Shown piece after piece: positions 16,900 to 25,405 of a stretch of DNA of 64,000 nt (its first letter is position 1; the number at the start of each line of letters is the position of its first letter). Location of the stretch: the NCBI GenBank assembly GCA_035275265.1, contig DATENC010000004.1, positions 143,077-207,076 on the forward strand. Direction: 5' to 3'. Source of the stretch: JACQAP01 sp035275265 (GTDB taxonomy: Bacteria; Pseudomonadota; Gammaproteobacteria; Burkholderiales; JACQAP01). The notes under the pieces are model-generated. The model did not search any database. It was not told where the DNA came from and saw only the letters and a program-made list of their open reading frames with translations. The position numbers and the translations under genes are program-made.

Positions 16900-18050
16900 G
16901 ACGTTTTTTCCGCGCTCTTGACGCTGACCCTGGAGCCGGGCAACAAACGCGAGGCGCCGTCGGTCACCACGGTCTCGCCGGCCTTGAGCCCGGATTCGAT
17001 CACCGCTTCTTCGCCATCGGTGCGCCTGACCGCGATGGTGCGCATCTCCGTGGTGGAGTCTTCCTTGACCACGTAGGCGTACTGGCCATTGGGGCCGTTC
17101 AGCACTGCCTGGGCCGGCACCACCAGCGCATTATCCTCGTCGCGCAGTGTGATCCAGGTGTCAACATACTGGCCGGGCCAGAGCTGCTTGTCGTTGTTGA
17201 CGAACAGCCCGCGTAACCGGATAGTGCCCGTGGTCGCGTCCACGGTGTTGTCGGCGAAGGCGAGTTTGCCGGGGACCATCTTTCCCTTTTCGATTTCCGC
17301 CTCAATGCGCATCGGCGCATTGGCCCTGTTGGCGCGAATATCGGCGAGATGCTGCTCGGGCACAGCGAAGCTGACGTATATCGGGGAGATCTGGTTGATG
17401 ACCACCAGCGCATTGGTATCGTTGCCCTTGACCAGGTTGCCCTCACTGAGCAGTACCTTGCCGGCGCGTCCGCCGATCGGCGCGCGGATAGTGGTGTAAG
17501 CGAGGTTTACACGCGCGGACTCGACCGCTGCCGCAGTGGCATTGACGCTGGCCTCGGCAGAATGGAAATTCGATGCCACCTGCGCATAGCCTTCGCGTGA
17601 GACGAAGTTCTGCGCGAGCAGTTCCTGGTAGCGCTTCTCCTGTCCGCGCAGGTATTCGAACTGCGCCTGGCTTTGCGCGAGGTTGGCCTGCGCCTGCGCA
17701 AGCTGCGATTGGTAGGGTTTGGGATCGATCTGGAACAGCAGGTCACCCTTGCCTACGTCCTGGCCGTCGCGCACGTAGGCCCTGAAAATCTGGCCGTCCA
17801 CGCGTGCCTTCACGGCCACCGAGGCGACGGTTTCGACATTGCCGATGGCGTGCAGCCGCAGCGGCATCGGCTTCTCGACCGCCTGCGCGACCAGTACCGG
17901 GATCGCGGGCGGAGTCTTCTTCGCCTCGGCCTGCGCGTTGTTCTTGTCGGAGCAGCCGGCGAGTGCGCAGACGGCGAGTAGCGCCGGCAGTGCGTACCAC
18001 AATGCGTGTCCTGACAAAGTATCGAGTTTCAAAGCCGGGCGAGTGATCAT
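16896..18050 (-). CDS. RND periplasmic adaptor (membrane fusion lipoprotein, MdtA-like)
   Basis: A 384-residue protein from the ATG at 18050. Upstream in-frame ATGs exist, but only this one starts right before the signal. The lipobox ALLAVCALAGC has its Cys near residue 33. The adaptor domain order is standard: a barrel-sandwich start (VASVAVKARVDGQIFRAYVRDGQDVGKGDLLFQIDPKPY), a coiled-coil hairpin rich in Ala/Gln (LAQAQANLAQSQAQFEYL), the lipoyl half-motif IRAPIGGRAGKV and the beta-barrel PGQYVDTWITLRD. It links the RND permease to the outer-membrane channel. It overlaps the permease start by 4 bases. Confidence 0.92.
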   Translation of the reverse strand: MITRPALKLDTLSGHALWYALPALLAVCALAGCSDKNNAQAEAKKTPPAIPVLVAQAVEKPMPLRLHAIGNVETVASVAVKARVDGQIFRAYVRDGQDVGKGDLLFQIDPKPYQSQLAQAQANLAQSQAQFEYLRGQEKRYQELLAQNFVSREGYAQVASNFHSAEASVNATAAAVESARVNLAYTTIRAPIGGRAGKVLLSEGNLVKGNDTNALVVINQISPIYVSFAVPEQHLADIRANRANAPMRIEAEIEKGKMVPGKLAFADNTVDATTGTIRLRGLFVNNDKQLWPGQYVDTWITLRDEDNALVVPAQAVLNGPNGQYAYVVKEDSTTEMRTIAVRRTDGEEAVIESGLKAGETVVTDGASRLLPGSRVSVKSAEKTS

Positions 18051-18141
18051 GAGAAAAACATTCCGGATCGTGCAGAGCGCAGCACAACCCGGATCAGAGC
18101 GGACTGGACCGAGACTGCCGCGCAAAGGGGCTATTTTGCGC

Positions 18142-19362
18142 TTATTGGTAGCGTAGTGCATCGATGGGCTTCAAGTAGGCGGCCTTGCGCGCCGGGTACA
18201 GGCCGAAAAATACGCCGACCGCTGCAGCCACGGCGAAGGCGAGCACGATGGAACCGGACGTGATCGCCACCGTGGTCTGCGCCATGCGCTCGGCGAGAAA
18301 GGCGCCGCCAACCCCGAGCGCTACGCCGACGCAGCAGCCGATCACCGAAATGATGATGGCCTCCAGCAGGAATTGCATCAAGATGTCGCGGCGGCGCGCG
18401 CCGATCGCCATCCGGATGCCGATCTCGCGGGTACGCTCCGTCACCGACACGAGCATGATGTTCATGATGCCGATGCCCCCGACCAGCAGCGACACCGAAG
18501 CGATGGCTCCAAGCATTAGCGACATTACCTTGGTAGTGGCGGCCGCGGCGTTCGCCACCGTAGTGAGGTTGCGTACCGTGAAGTCGTTCTCGGCATCGAC
18601 GTTGAGACGATGGCGCGCTCGCAGAAGTTCCGTGATGTCGCGCTCGACCCGGTCCATGACGTCACCCGAACTCGCTTGCACCATCATGAACCGTACCGTA
18701 CCCACGAACTGGGAGCCGAACAGCTTGCGCTGCGCCGTCGTGACTGGCACCAAAATGGTGTCGTCCTGGTCGCGCCCGTCGAGGCTCTGACCTTTGCGTG
18801 CAAGCACGCCGATCACCAGATAAGGACTGTTCCTGATGCGGATGGTCTTTCCCACGGGATCGTCGTCGCCGAACAGGTAATTCGACACCGTGCCGCCAAG
18901 CAATGCCACACGGCTGGCCGAGCGCATGTCGTAGTCGGTGAAGGGCTCGCCCGATGCGAGCGGCCATTCGCGCACATCCAGATAACTCGGCGAGGTGCCG
19001 TATACCTGCGTGGTCCAGGTGGTTGCGCCGTAGATGACCTCGGAATTGCCGGGTTGCACCGGCGCCACCGCGGCGACTCCGGGCAGTTCGCCGATTGCAT
19101 CCGCGTCCAGCAGCGTCAAAGTCGGCACGCTGCCGGAGCCCATCCGCAATCCGCCGCTGGCGGAACCGCCGGAGAGTACGATAAACAAATTGCTGCCCAT
19201 GGACGCGATGGTCTGGTTCACCATCGTCTGCGCACCCTGGCCGACCGCGAGCATGGCCACCACCGCCGCTACGCCGATCACCATTCCGAGCATGGTGAGG
19301 AAAGTCCGTAGCCGGTTTGCGCCCATCGCCGACCAGGCTTCGGCGAGCATCGACAGCATCAT
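18142..19362 (-). CDS. ABC transporter permease, MacB/FtsX-type
   Basis: A 406-residue protein of four transmembrane helices. TM1 is at about 17-42 (NRLRTFLTMLGMVIGVAAVVAML), then a large periplasmic MacB_PCD domain (about 48-270), and TM2-4 in the last 130 residues. The FtsX-family signature reads RTREIGIRMAIGARRRDIL. It corresponds to the membrane half of MacB. The nucleotide-binding half is a separate gene immediately upstream (19359..20075, 4-base overlap), whereas E. coli MacB is fused. The family works as a mechanotransmission pump driving substrates from the periplasm through a MacA-like adaptor to TolC. Confidence 0.92.
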   Translation of the reverse strand: MMLSMLAEAWSAMGANRLRTFLTMLGMVIGVAAVVAMLAVGQGAQTMVNQTIASMGSNLFIVLSGGSASGGLRMGSGSVPTLTLLDADAIGELPGVAAVAPVQPGNSEVIYGATTWTTQVYGTSPSYLDVREWPLASGEPFTDYDMRSASRVALLGGTVSNYLFGDDDPVGKTIRIRNSPYLVIGVLARKGQSLDGRDQDDTILVPVTTAQRKLFGSQFVGTVRFMMVQASSGDVMDRVERDITELLRARHRLNVDAENDFTVRNLTTVANAAAATTKVMSLMLGAIASVSLLVGGIGIMNIMLVSVTERTREIGIRMAIGARRRDILMQFLLEAIIISVIGCCVGVALGVGGAFLAERMAQTTVAITSGSIVLAFAVAAAVGVFFGLYPARKAAYLKPIDALRYQ

Positions 19363-20075
19363 GCGTGGGCCTCTGTACGTTCGGCGACGACCGGGCCGTC
19401 ATGCTCCACGATGCCGTCGCGGAAGCGCACCAGGCGGCGCGCATAGGCGGCGATTTCCTGATCGTGCGTGACCAGCACCACGGTAATACCTTCGTCGCGG
19501 TTCAACTGCGTGAAGAGATCCATGATCTCGGCGCCGGTGTGCGTATCGAGATTGCCGGTCGGTTCATCGGCTAGAAGCAGCCGCGGGCGGGTTGCGAGCG
19601 CGCGGGCGATCGCAACCCGTTGCTGCTGTCCCCCGGAAATCTGGTTTGGAAATGACTGAACATGGCCTGCCAGGCCGATGCGCTCGAGTAGCGCAACCGC
19701 GCGCGCGCTGCGCTCGCTGCGCGCAACGCCCGCATACACCAACGGCAGCGCAACGTTTTCCGTGAGCCGCGCGCGCGGCAGCAGGTTGAATCCCTGAAAC
19801 ACGAAACCGATGGTGCGGTTGCGCAGCCCTGCGAGCTGGTCGCTGCTGAGCCGGCCGGTGTCGGCGCCGTCGAGAAAATACTTGCCGCTGGTCGGCTGGT
19901 CCAGGCAGCCGAGTATGTTCATGAACGTGGACTTGCCCGATCCCGATGGACCCATGATCGCGACGAATTCGCCGGGCTCGATGACGAGGTTGACGTCGTG
20001 GAGCACCGGGAATTCCCCGGCCTCGGTCAGGTAGCTCTTCTGAAGGTGTTCGATACGCACCACCGTATTCGCCAT
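19359..20075 (-). CDS. ABC transporter ATP-binding protein (MacB NBD/LolD-type)
   Basis: A 238-residue ATPase: Walker A GPSGSGKST (about 43-51), Q-loop FVFQGFNLLPR, signature ISGGQQQRVAIARAL, Walker B RLLLADEPTGNLD and H-loop VLVTHD. All motifs are intact. The LLADEPTGNLD and TENVALPL strings mark the MacB/LolD/FtsE class. The ATG at 20075 shares its A with the TGA stop of the adaptor gene. The same frame stays open for a further 450 codons upstream because of the high GC content. That extension overlaps the adaptor in another frame and is not real. It powers the permease encoded at 18142..19362. Confidence 0.93.
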   Translation of the reverse strand: MANTVVRIEHLQKSYLTEAGEFPVLHDVNLVIEPGEFVAIMGPSGSGKSTFMNILGCLDQPTSGKYFLDGADTGRLSSDQLAGLRNRTIGFVFQGFNLLPRARLTENVALPLVYAGVARSERSARAVALLERIGLAGHVQSFPNQISGGQQQRVAIARALATRPRLLLADEPTGNLDTHTGAEIMDLFTQLNRDEGITVVLVTHDQEIAAYARRLVRFRDGIVEHDGPVVAERTEAHA

Positions 20076-21265
20076 CAGAATAGCCTCGTGCGTGGTCCGC
20101 TGGGTGCGGTTTGCGGGCGTGGCGTCGCGGTCTGATCTTCGACGACCACCGCATCGCCTTCGCGTAGAGCGCCGCCGGTGATTTCGGTGGCGCGACCGTT
20201 GGTGACTCCGGTCTGCACCGCGACGGACTCGATCTTGCCGCCGCGCAGTACGTGTACCTGCGATCCGGCGGCCGAGCGCTTGCGCGGGCCGGCTGCCATG
20301 GCGGAGGCTGTGCGCGAGGTTTCGGTCGCGGCGGCGGGTCGGAAGCGCAGCGCCGCATTGGGGACCATAAGCACGTCCGGTTTGGTCTGCGTAGTGATGG
20401 TGATGTAAGCAGTCATGCCCGGCAGCAGGATCTCGTCCGGGTTGTCCACCGATACCACCACGTTGTAGGTGACGACGTTGCTGGTGATGGTGGGATTGAG
20501 CCGGATCTGCTTGACCTTGCCCTTGAACTCGCGGTCGGAGAACGCATCCACGCGGAAATCTACGTCCTGGTCGATGCGTATCGCGCCGACGTCCGCTTCC
20601 GCGACCGAGGAGTTGATCTGCATCTGGGTGAGGTCCTGCGCGATTTTGAACAGGACCGGGGCCTGCAGGCTGGCTGCGACCGTCTGCCCGACATCGACCT
20701 GGCGATCCACAACCACGCCCGAAACCGGCGAACGGATCACGGTGTAACGCAAGTTCGCCCGATCCCGGCTGTGCTGCGCCTCGTACACCTGCACTTGCGC
20801 CTGCGCCGCCTCGCGCGCTTGCACCGCCTGGTCCATCTCCTGCCTGGAGATGTATTCCTGCGCGAACAGCTGCTGAAACCGTTCTTCGTTCGCGCGTGCC
20901 AGTCTGAGCGAGGCACGCGCGCTGGAAAGGTTGGCAAGCGTCTGCTGTTCGGTCGCAATGAGCAGTGCCGGATCGAGCTCGGCGAGGACCTGGCCTTCCT
21001 TTACGCGCTGGTTGAAGTCCGCATAGAGCTTGGTCACGCGTGCGGAAATTTGCGAGCCGACGGTGACCAGCACCACCGGATTGAGCGTGCCGTTCGCGGA
21101 AACACTCTGCACCAGCGTGCCGCGTTCGACCGCCCGGGTACGGTAGCGCTGTTCGGCCGGCATTTCGGAATTGTTCTTCCACAGCCAGATCGCGGCGCCC
21201 GCGCCGCCGAGCAGAAGTAACGCAACGAACAGCTTCACCCACAATGAAAGATTCGGTTTCTTCAT
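20075..21265 (-). CDS. MacA-like periplasmic adaptor (HlyD family)
   Basis: A 396-residue protein with an N-terminal membrane anchor (about 10-30, WVKLFVALLLLGGAGAAIWLW). Regions in order are the barrel-sandwich start (TVGSQISARVTKLYADFNQRVKEGQVLAELDP), a long coiled-coil hairpin (about 100-165, Ala/Arg/Gln-rich), the second lipoyl motif VIRSPVSGVVVDRQVDVGQ, the beta-barrel, and a membrane-proximal domain. The VAEADVGAIRIDQDV and PGMTAYITITT strings are typical of MacA. A 45-residue Ala/Arg/Ser-rich insertion (about 310-350) interrupts the last domain. It connects the MacB-type pump to the TolC homologue, whose gene overlaps it by 4 bases. Confidence 0.92.
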   Translation of the reverse strand: MKKPNLSLWVKLFVALLLLGGAGAAIWLWKNNSEMPAEQRYRTRAVERGTLVQSVSANGTLNPVVLVTVGSQISARVTKLYADFNQRVKEGQVLAELDPALLIATEQQTLANLSSARASLRLARANEERFQQLFAQEYISRQEMDQAVQAREAAQAQVQVYEAQHSRDRANLRYTVIRSPVSGVVVDRQVDVGQTVAASLQAPVLFKIAQDLTQMQINSSVAEADVGAIRIDQDVDFRVDAFSDREFKGKVKQIRLNPTITSNVVTYNVVVSVDNPDEILLPGMTAYITITTQTKPDVLMVPNAALRFRPAAATETSRTASAMAAGPRKRSAAGSQVHVLRGGKIESVAVQTGVTNGRATEITGGALREGDAVVVEDQTATPRPQTAPSGPRTRLF

Positions 21266-22710
21266 TTTCGTATCGAGGAACGCGAAGTGTCGATCGACAC
21301 GGTATCCGCATTGCCAGGCAGCGCCGCCAGGTCCAGCGTGCCGAGCGCGCTGGCGAGCGCGGCCTTGGCAAGGTGCCAGTTGTAGCGTGCCTGAATCGAC
21401 TGGAAGCGGGCACTGGCGGCGGCCGACTGCGCATTGAGCAGGTCGATCAGCGTGCCGGCGCCGGCCTTGTAGCGCCCGCGGGCAACGTTCTCGGATTCCA
21501 GCGCGCTTTGCAGAAGATCCTCGGCATTTACCAGCGCCGTGCGCTCGGTTGCGAGTGCCTGGTATGCGCGCCAGACGTCCAGGGAAACCTGGTTGCGCAC
21601 CTGATCGCGGTCGGCTTCGCTTGCTTCCACCTGGATCTCGGCGAATCGGATGTCGTAAGTGTTGCGGTAGCCGGTGAACAACGGAATGCTCACGCTGATT
21701 CCGACCGTGCCGCTGCTGGCGAGGCTGGCCGCGTTCGAGTCAGTTAATCCGGCGGTACCGGTGAGGAATATGGTCGGCTTGCCAGCCGCCTGCGCGGCGC
21801 GCACCTGCGCGCGCGCGGCCTGGACCTTGGCCTCGGCTGCGGCCAGGTCGGGGCGCAGCCTGCGCGCGTAGTCGACCAGTTCACGGACTCGCGCATCGGT
21901 GGTCGGGTCCGGCGCCTGCAGACGCGGCGGCGCGAGTTCGACTTCGGCGTCGGCATCGAGCCCGATAGCGTTGGCGAGCACACCGGCGGCGGTACGACGC
22001 TCGCCTTCGGCACGGGTGCGGATGAGTAGGGCTTGCGAGTACGCGGTCTTTGCTTGGAGCCGGTCGGCCGGGGTGCCGGTACCGACTCGATAGCGGGTCT
22101 CCGCCGCCTTCAGGCTTTCCTCGCTGGCTTTCTCGGCTTCCAGCGCGGCCTGGACATTCGCGCCGGCGGCGAACAATTGATAGTAGGACTGGATGGCGAA
22201 AAGGAACACCGATTGCAGCGCCGAGTTGTGCGACCAGTTGGCAGCCTCGAGCAATTGGCGGGCGCTGTCGAGATTGGCATCGCGCGCGCCGAAGTCGAAC
22301 AACAAGTAGCTTACCGTCGCCGCAGCCGAGACATTGTCATGGCTGAAGGCGCCTCCATCCGCGGGCCAGGTTCGGCCGGCGCCGGCGCGCCCTTCGATCG
22401 AGGCCTCGGGCAAGAATGCGGCGCGGCTGCGGCCGACCTGTGCCGCCTGGGCGCGTGCGGCCATCCACGACTGGCGCGTCGACGGGTTATTGCAAAGCGC
22501 GCGTTCGATGACACCGGCAAGCGTCAGCGGTCCGGTCGTCGCAGCCAGGCGCGCGCAGGCGTCAGCGCCGCCGAGCCAGGGCATGCTCTGGTTGGGAGGC
22601 ACGAGCTTTTCGGTGCCGAAGGGATCGGCGGCGGAGGCGGGACCGGCCGCGGCGGCGAGCAGCGCAGCCACGCACAGGCCGGCAAACCGCCGGGATCGGA
22701 TGTTGTTCAT
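21262..22710 (-). CDS. TolC-family outer-membrane efflux channel
   Basis: A 482-residue protein from the ATG at 22710, with a Sec signal (about 1-27, ending PASAAD). Two OEP domains are visible. Each has long amphipathic helices with periodic Ala/Gln/Arg, and each half carries the typical QSYYQLFAA / VWRAYQALATE helix and a GVISV-type beta-barrel strand (TVGISVSIPLFTGYR). This is the only outer-membrane channel in the operon, so it is the inferred partner for both the MacAB-like pump and the RND pump. It is the first gene of the minus-strand operon. Its promoter lies in the 142-base gap shared with the divergent response regulator. Confidence 0.93.
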   Translation of the reverse strand: MNNIRSRRFAGLCVAALLAAAAGPASAADPFGTEKLVPPNQSMPWLGGADACARLAATTGPLTLAGVIERALCNNPSTRQSWMAARAQAAQVGRSRAAFLPEASIEGRAGAGRTWPADGGAFSHDNVSAAATVSYLLFDFGARDANLDSARQLLEAANWSHNSALQSVFLFAIQSYYQLFAAGANVQAALEAEKASEESLKAAETRYRVGTGTPADRLQAKTAYSQALLIRTRAEGERRTAAGVLANAIGLDADAEVELAPPRLQAPDPTTDARVRELVDYARRLRPDLAAAEAKVQAARAQVRAAQAAGKPTIFLTGTAGLTDSNAASLASSGTVGISVSIPLFTGYRNTYDIRFAEIQVEASEADRDQVRNQVSLDVWRAYQALATERTALVNAEDLLQSALESENVARGRYKAGAGTLIDLLNAQSAAASARFQSIQARYNWHLAKAALASALGTLDLAALPGNADTVSIDTSRSSIRK

Positions 22711-22810
22711 TCCTGAATAGAAGTAAGGGACTACCGGGAATCTAAGCGAGACAGCCACAGGCCATGTAACGAAGTGTAGGCACCGGATTCGCTGTTACGT
22801 TATCTGACAA

Positions 22811-22840
22811 AACTCCTGCAAAATCGTTGCGACAGGAGTT
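22811..22840. promoter_or_regulatory. Inverted repeat in the divergent efflux/two-component control region
   Basis: AACTCCTG at 22811..22818 and its exact complement CAGGAGTT at 22833..22840, separated by 14 bases, lie 12 bases before the ATG of the response regulator. The right arm contains an AGGAG that could act as its ribosome-binding site, so the element could work as DNA (operator) or as an RNA hairpin that hides the site. A TGTTACGTTA / TGTAACGAAG pair nearby (about 22764..22803) may be response-regulator binding sequence. Confidence 0.45.
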
Positions 22841-22852
22841 ATAAGAGCGTCC

Positions 22853-23569
22853 ATGCGCGATCGCATACTGATAGTTGACGACGACGAAGATATCCGCAAG
22901 CTCCTGGAGGCCTACCTGCGCAAGAACGGTTTCGATGCGCAGGCGGTGGCGGACGGCCCAGGCATGCGCGAGGCCATGGCGGCCAGACCCGCTAGCCTTG
23001 TAGTGCTGGACCTGATGCTGCCGGGCGAGGACGGCCTGTCTCTGTGCCGGCAGTTGCGCGCGCGCTCGCAAGTGCCGGTGCTGATGCTCACGGCCAAGGG
23101 CGATCCGGTGGATCGCATCATCGGATTGGAGATGGGTGCCGACGATTATCTGGCCAAACCTTTCGATCCGCGCGAACTGCTGGCACGCATCCGCAGCATC
23201 CTGCGCCGCGCCAGGGCGCTGCCGGCCGACACCGAAATAAACGTTCCCGAATCGTTCGATTTCTCCGGCTGGCGGCTGGATACGCGGGGACGCGACCTTC
23301 GGGCGCCTGACGGCGTGCTCGTGCCCTTGTCGGGTGCCGAGTACCGGCTGCTGTTGATCTTCCTGCAGAACCCTAACGCGGTCCTGTCACGCGACCAGCT
23401 TTCCAATTTCACGTTCGGGCACGATGCCGACCCGCTCGACCGCACCATCGACATGCAAGTGAGCCGGCTGCGCGAACGCCTGCGTGACGAGGCACGCGAG
23501 CCGGCAATCATCAAGACCGTGCGTGGAAAGGGCTACGTGCTGGCCGTGCGCGTGGAGAGCCAAACTTGA
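22853..23569 (+). CDS. OmpR/PhoB-family response regulator
   Basis: A 238-residue DNA-binding regulator. The receiver domain (1-120) has the acidic pocket IVDDDED (D9-D11), the phosphoacceptor in VVLDLMLPGEDG (D53), and the switch Lys in DYLAKPF (K102). The C-terminal winged-helix domain (about 135-235) ends with the recognition and wing segments DRTIDMQVSRLRERL and IIKTVRGKGYVL. It is cotranscribed with the sensor kinase, which starts in a TTGA overlap. Divergent orientation to the TolC/MacAB/RND operon makes it the probable activator of those pumps. Confidence 0.93.
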   Translation: MRDRILIVDDDEDIRKLLEAYLRKNGFDAQAVADGPGMREAMAARPASLVVLDLMLPGEDGLSLCRQLRARSQVPVLMLTAKGDPVDRIIGLEMGADDYLAKPFDPRELLARIRSILRRARALPADTEINVPESFDFSGWRLDTRGRDLRAPDGVLVPLSGAEYRLLLIFLQNPNAVLSRDQLSNFTFGHDADPLDRTIDMQVSRLRERLRDEAREPAIIKTVRGKGYVLAVRVESQT

Positions 23570-24933
23570 AGCTGCTGCCGCGTTCGCTGTTCGGCCGCAT
23601 CGCGCTGATCCTGGTGGGCGGCTTGATCGGCGTACAGCTATTCACCACGGCAATTCACATCTCCGAACGCGACGATCTGGTTTTCCGCAACGGTGCCTCG
23701 CGTGCGGCCGCCAGGATCGGCGACGTGGTGCGCGTGCTCGATGCCGTGACCCCGGCGCAGCGGCCACGGATCATGCACGCAATTGCCGACGCAACGCTGA
23801 CACTGACTGACGGCAAGCCGGCGCGCGCCGACTCTGCCGCCGCCGTGGAAGAAAACGAACTCTTCGGCGCGGCGCGCGAAGCATTGGCACTAGTGCTCGA
23901 TCCCGGCACGGAATTCGAGGTACTCGACGTGCGGCCGGTCAATCTGAACCCGGAATCGTGGTACGCACGCGAATTCCTGGAGCGTGCAGGGATGCGCATC
24001 CACGCCGCCGTGTTGCTTCGCGACGGAAACTGGATCATCGCGGAGAGCACCAGCCCACCGCGCGCGACGACCTGGTTCACCCGGCTCGTGCGCAATCTTG
24101 CGATCGTGGACGGCGTCATGCTGGTGCTGCTCTTTTTTGCGGTGCGCCTGGTTACCAGACCGATGTCGGTGCTGGCACGGGCGGCGGAGGACCTCGGGCG
24201 CAACATCGAACGGCCGCCGCTTCCGGAAACAGGAACAGTCGAACTTGCGCGCGCGTCGCGAGCACTCAACACCATGCAGGACCGCCTCAAGCGCTACGTC
24301 GAAACGCGGCTCGAAGCGCTGGGCGCCATGTCGCACGACCTCAAGACGCCGATTACGCGCATGCGGCTGCGTGCCGAAATGCTGGAAGACGCCGAGCTAA
24401 AGGCACGGTTTACCCGCGATCTGGACGCGATGCAGTCGATGGTAGGCTCCACGCTGGACCACATGCGCGGCCTGAGCGACGGCGGCGAAGAGTCGTGTCC
24501 GATCGACCTGAACGCCTTGATCTCGAGCCTGAAGCAGGATGCGGAGGAGGCCGGACATGCCGTCACCGTTGCTGGCGAAACGCCGGGCCCGGTGATGGGA
24601 CGCGCGCAGGCGCTCAAGCGCTGCCTGCAGAACCTGCTCGACAATGCGTTGGCGTACGGCCAGCGCGCCGACATTACGGTCCGCGAAGTGGGCCGGACGG
24701 TGAATGTTGCCATCGCCGACGGCGGTCCGGGAATACCGGAAAGCGACATCGAGCGCGTGTTCGAACCGTTCTATCGCGTCGAGGGCTCGCGCAACCGCAA
24801 CAGCGGCGGCAGCGGGCTGGGATTGTCGATAGCGCGCAACATCGCGCAGGCGCACGGCGGCGCAGTCCGGCTGCGTAACCTGCCGCAAGGTGGACTGGAG
24901 GCTACGCTGGTGCTGCCGCGAGGCACCTCATAG
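23566..24933 (+). CDS. EnvZ-type sensor histidine kinase
   Basis: A 455-residue protein with a TTG start overlapping the regulator's stop (TTGA). It has TM1 (about 8-28), a periplasmic sensor loop (about 30-175), TM2 (about 180-205) and a HAMP domain (RLVTRPMSVLARAAEDLG). The dimerisation/phosphoacceptor helix contains the H-box AMSHDLKTPITRMRLRAEM. The catalytic domain has the N-box NLLDNALAYG, the G1 box ADGGPGIP and the G2 GGSGLGLSIA. All catalytic boxes are intact. The H-box SHDLKTP(I/L)TR is the EnvZ/RstB-type sequence. The signal is unknown. The periplasmic loop may sense the substrates of the adjacent pumps. Confidence 0.93.
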   Translation: MKLLPRSLFGRIALILVGGLIGVQLFTTAIHISERDDLVFRNGASRAAARIGDVVRVLDAVTPAQRPRIMHAIADATLTLTDGKPARADSAAAVEENELFGAAREALALVLDPGTEFEVLDVRPVNLNPESWYAREFLERAGMRIHAAVLLRDGNWIIAESTSPPRATTWFTRLVRNLAIVDGVMLVLLFFAVRLVTRPMSVLARAAEDLGRNIERPPLPETGTVELARASRALNTMQDRLKRYVETRLEALGAMSHDLKTPITRMRLRAEMLEDAELKARFTRDLDAMQSMVGSTLDHMRGLSDGGEESCPIDLNALISSLKQDAEEAGHAVTVAGETPGPVMGRAQALKRCLQNLLDNALAYGQRADITVREVGRTVNVAIADGGPGIPESDIERVFEPFYRVEGSRNRNSGGSGLGLSIARNIAQAHGGAVRLRNLPQGGLEATLVLPRGTS

Positions 24934-24955
24934 CAAACCGGACTGCAAATCCGCG

Positions 24956-25252
24956 CTAACGTGCCGCGGTTCCTTCGACCACAATGATGTTCGCGGTGGC
25001 GGTCTTCTGCCGGATTTCCATTGCAGGGCGGTATTCCTCCGATTCGTGCCACTGGCGTGCGCGTTCGATGCTTTCGAACTCGCAGATCACCACGCGCCGG
25101 GGCGACCAGTTGCCCTCGAGCACGTCGATCCTACCCCCGCGGGCAATGAATCGGCCGCCGTACTTGGCAAGCGATGGCGGGACGAGCTTGCGATACTCCT
25201 CGTAGCCAGCGGGGTCGTGGATCTCGATCTGGGAAATCAGGTAGGCAGGCAT
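24956..25252 (-). CDS. DUF1330 family protein
   Basis: A 98-residue cytosolic protein from the ATG at 25252. An upstream in-frame ATG would add 14 residues of no character. It has the dimeric alpha/beta-barrel (ferredoxin-like) pattern of DUF1330: MPAYLISQIEIHDPAGYEEY, PSLAKYGGRFIARGG, VLEGNWSPRRVVICEFES, ARQWHESEEYRPAMEIR. The closing NIIVVEG strand is typical. Family members lack an agreed enzymatic role. It is convergent with the sensor kinase, so it is not part of the efflux operon. Confidence 0.85.
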   Translation of the reverse strand: MPAYLISQIEIHDPAGYEEYRKLVPPSLAKYGGRFIARGGRIDVLEGNWSPRRVVICEFESIERARQWHESEEYRPAMEIRQKTATANIIVVEGTAAR

Positions 25253-25405
25253 GACCAGTCCTCCGAAGTTCGGGGCGCGCAAGCCGCTAGGCAAGCTCCG
25301 CCGTTTTCAATATCATGCCCATGACAATACAATTAACGGCCAAAGAAGGAAACGTGGGCGCATAAAGGTCATCGCAGTCCAACTCGGGAAAAGGGGAGGA
25401 TCATC

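Noticed and set aside
19359..21434. A single 691-codon ORF that seems to fuse the ABC ATPase to a long Arg/Gln-rich N-terminus
   Set aside because: The upstream 450 codons overlap the adaptor gene in a different frame and have no domain pattern. The true ATPase start is the ATG at 20075.
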